A program made the translations under genes and the position numbers. Under the pieces are notes generated by a model. The model saw nothing but the letters and a program-made list of their open reading frames with translations. It had not been told where the DNA came from and made no database searches. Source: Candidatus Sumerlaeota bacterium (GTDB lineage Bacteria; Sumerlaeota; T1SED10-198M). From it: a stretch of 15,319 bases of DNA. The DNA lies in the NCBI GenBank assembly GCA_003554345.1, contig PWGE01000001.1, positions 1 to 15,319 on the forward strand, given 5' to 3'. Shown here one piece after another: positions 13,621 through 15,319 of the stretch; the first letter of the stretch is position 1, and the number at the start of each line of letters is the position of its first letter.

Positions 13621-13945
13621 AAATTGCTCCCATCCAGCCTGTAATTATTTCACGGATAGTTCCTATCCAGCCTCTCGTATATATTATATATATTAAAATT
13701 GCGATTATAACAAGGGTGGCTATTTTATAAATAGATCTGAACACCAGGTTGCGGACCCTGTAAAAGCGGGAAGAAGCCAGATGCTTCTCTTTTTTTTCCT
13801 TAAACTGAAAATACTTTTTGCCACAATCGGCAGAACAAAATTTATGATCCTTGATATTTACAATGCAATCACTGCATAAAGGTTTAAGGCAATTGTGACA
13901 GCGGCTGACAGCCACGGTATCAGTATGCCTGAAGCAGTATGCCAT
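13595..13945 (-). CDS. Small B-box-like zinc-finger membrane protein, unknown function
   Basis: A 116-aa protein. Residues 4-41 carry a dense set of likely zinc ligands (Cys4, His7, Cys16, Cys19, Cys24, Cys27, His34, Cys37, Cys41) in a B-box-like arrangement, CxxH...CxxC....CxxC......HxxCxxxC. A lysine-rich linker follows (KKYFQFKEKKEKH), then a basic stretch, one membrane segment (about 73-90), and a short amphipathic tail. The finger is probably cytoplasmic. I do not recognise a specific family. It starts 9 nt after the yidC stop and overlaps the tolB start by 26 bp, so it is cotranscribed with both. A role linked to membrane-protein insertion or the envelope is suggested by position only. 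Confidence 0.8.
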   Translation of the reverse strand: MAYCFRHTDTVAVSRCHNCLKPLCSDCIVNIKDHKFCSADCGKKYFQFKEKKEKHLASSRFYRVRNLVFRSIYKIATLVIIAILIYIIYTRGWIGTIREIITGWMGAIYETITNLL

Positions 13946-13954
13946 ATTATGCTT

Positions 13955-15319
13955 CTATTTTTTCTTCAGATCTTTGGGAAGATCCTTGTTTTGATGTTTC
14001 ATTTTTTTATTGATGATGAACTGCTGGCCTATGGATAAAACAGTACTTATCGACCAGTAGAGCAGTAAGCCTGATGGCATATTATACATGATAACCGTTA
14101 TAAAGATCGGCATGATATATACCATGGCTTTTTGCTTGGGATCTTTCATGGTCATGCGCTGCTGGAGGAACATAGTAGTCCCGTTAAAAATGGGAAGAAC
14201 GTTCAGGTTGTCGCCGATAAAGGGTAAGGAAAATCCCAGTTGAGTGATGGTATCAGGCTGGGAAAGGTCATTTATCCATAGCATGAAACCGGCACCGCGG
14301 AACATGATAGATTCATTGAACACTCTGAATAGAGCTATTAAAATGGGCATCTGGAAAAAAAGTGGAAGGCAACCGCCCATGGGATTGACGTTGTACTTTT
14401 TCCAGAGTTTCATCATTTCCTGCTGTTGCTTCTTCTGGTCCTTGGAGTACTTCTCTTTCAGTTCCTGGATCTTTGGCTGGAGAAGTTGCATCTTGCTCAT
14501 CGATTTCATAGAAGAGTAGGTCAGAGGAAAGAGAATAATTTTTACCAGTAACGTAAGAATTAATATGGAGACCCCGTAATTGCCGACTACTCTGGTCAGA
14601 TGATAGGTGGCCTGGTGCAGACCAACGCAAAGCCAGCGAAACCAGGCTCCCAGCCTGGAATGAAAAATGACTCGTTCCATATCCCAGCCAAACTGTTGTA
14701 AAAGCCGGTAGTCTTTAGGTCCACCAAAAACCTGTATGGGATCGGAAGAAGAAGGCAGTTCACTGAAGGTAACAAAAGCAGTGGGTTGGGCATCGCCGTT
14801 AAGCCGCATGCCCCGTAGATGGAATTGATCGAAATAATTGTTATTTCTTCCTACAATCATGAAATACTTGCTCTGTACACCGCCCCATTGTATGTTTTCA
14901 GTGTAGGTTTCATAATCGTTTTCGTCCATTGTCCGTTCCTGGTGCAGGCGGTTGCCAATTAAAGCCAGGCCGCCGCCCTGGGCACGATGCCGCATATTGT
15001 TCTCTTCGGCAATGTCTTCAAGCAATCCCGTGGAAAGCAATAATTCAATGTCATCCTCTTCTGCATTGACGTCGGTGAAGTAAGACTCCAGAACATATCC
15101 TGTCCGGGGTATTCTGATAACCTTATTAAAATCATGATAAGGGTAGTCGAAGGTGAAATAATGTGCTTCTTCATCCTCGGTTTGTTCCATGGGGAGAGGG
15201 TCGTCAATTATTTCGCCATCTGCTTTAACTGCGAAAGGATAAAGATGCTTTTCATTTTCGATGAGGATATGAGCTTTACCGCGTTCTTCGTCACTGTATT
15301 CGTTGAGGATGAGCTCAGT
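13955..15319 (-). CDS. yidC: Membrane protein insertase YidC (5' end beyond the window)
   Basis: Inserts and folds inner-membrane proteins, alone or with Sec. About 454 residues are visible, and the frame stays open to the window edge at 15319, so the N-terminal membrane segment and part of the periplasmic domain are missing. An internal Met at 15190 is not the start. The periplasmic P1 domain is followed by the conserved five-segment core, with NYGVSILILTLLVKIILFPLTY, a charged cytoplasmic hairpin (LLQPKIQELKEKYSKDQKKQ), NPMGGCLPLFFQMPILIAL, and a late PSGLLLYWSISTVLSIGQQ segment. The P1 domain is typical of Gram-negatives. The groove position held by Arg366 in E. coli appears as Lys (LLVKIILFPL). 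The tail is very basic (KHQNKDLPKDLKKK). Confidence 0.96.
   Translation of the reverse strand, partial: TELILNEYSDEERGKAHILIENEKHLYPFAVKADGEIIDDPLPMEQTEDEEAHYFTFDYPYHDFNKVIRIPRTGYVLESYFTDVNAEEDDIELLLSTGLLEDIAEENNMRHRAQGGGLALIGNRLHQERTMDENDYETYTENIQWGGVQSKYFMIVGRNNNYFDQFHLRGMRLNGDAQPTAFVTFSELPSSSDPIQVFGGPKDYRLLQQFGWDMERVIFHSRLGAWFRWLCVGLHQATYHLTRVVGNYGVSILILTLLVKIILFPLTYSSMKSMSKMQLLQPKIQELKEKYSKDQKKQQQEMMKLWKKYNVNPMGGCLPLFFQMPILIALFRVFNESIMFRGAGFMLWINDLSQPDTITQLGFSLPFIGDNLNVLPIFNGTTMFLQQRMTMKDPKQKAMVYIMPIFITVIMYNMPSGLLLYWSISTVLSIGQQFIINKKMKHQNKDLPKDLKKK

Overview
The window is a dense, mostly operonic stretch of a Gram-negative bacterial chromosome. YidC has an extra N-terminal periplasmic region and a TolB-type periplasmic propeller follows it, so a cell envelope with two membranes is likely. 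Base composition is moderate to AT-leaning, and GTG and TTG starts are used. A DUF2851 protein and a bacterial pyruvoyl-dependent arginine decarboxylase fit the Fibrobacterota/Bacteroidota (FCB) part of the tree or a relative of it. This placement is inferred, and no rRNA or tRNA is present to confirm it.

Layout, left to right. (1) 1-337 is intergenic. It holds a perfect 7-bp inverted repeat, a row of four GTCCA(T) repeats spaced 9-10 bp apart, and a sigma70-type promoter overlaid by TAAAC/GTTTA half-sites. (2) 338-3572 (+) is a five-gene polyamine operon: XRE-cupin regulator, speD, pyruvoyl arginine decarboxylase, speE and speB. Together these encode arginine to agmatine to putrescine to spermidine, with decarboxylated SAM made in the same operon. 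The variant route through aminopropylagmatine is equally possible from sequence. (3) 3585-3754 is a 156-bp noncoding element with imperfect terminal inverted repeats, exactly flanked by a 7-bp direct repeat. It looks like a MITE-type insertion or a structured RNA. (4) 3782-7095 (+) is a coupled trio: a 62-aa membrane-anchored acidic protein, a large multi-pass GT39-like glycosyltransferase, and a DUF2851 protein of unknown function. (5) 7138-12243 (+) is a second tight operon: nrdR, cimA (citramalate synthase), hisS and aspS. All joints overlap or abut, and an extended -10 promoter lies in front. (6) A strong bidirectional terminator (12281-12313) separates aspS from the convergent minus-strand operon yidC (cut by the window edge), a small B-box-like zinc-finger membrane protein, and tolB.

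Most of the content is housekeeping. The less explained parts are the polyamine operon's regulator and its putative operators, the MITE-like element, the small-protein/glycosyltransferase/DUF2851 trio, and the zinc-finger membrane protein between yidC and tolB. The genes that begin transcripts (338, 3782, 7138) lack a visible Shine-Dalgarno sequence, whereas most internal genes have good ones.
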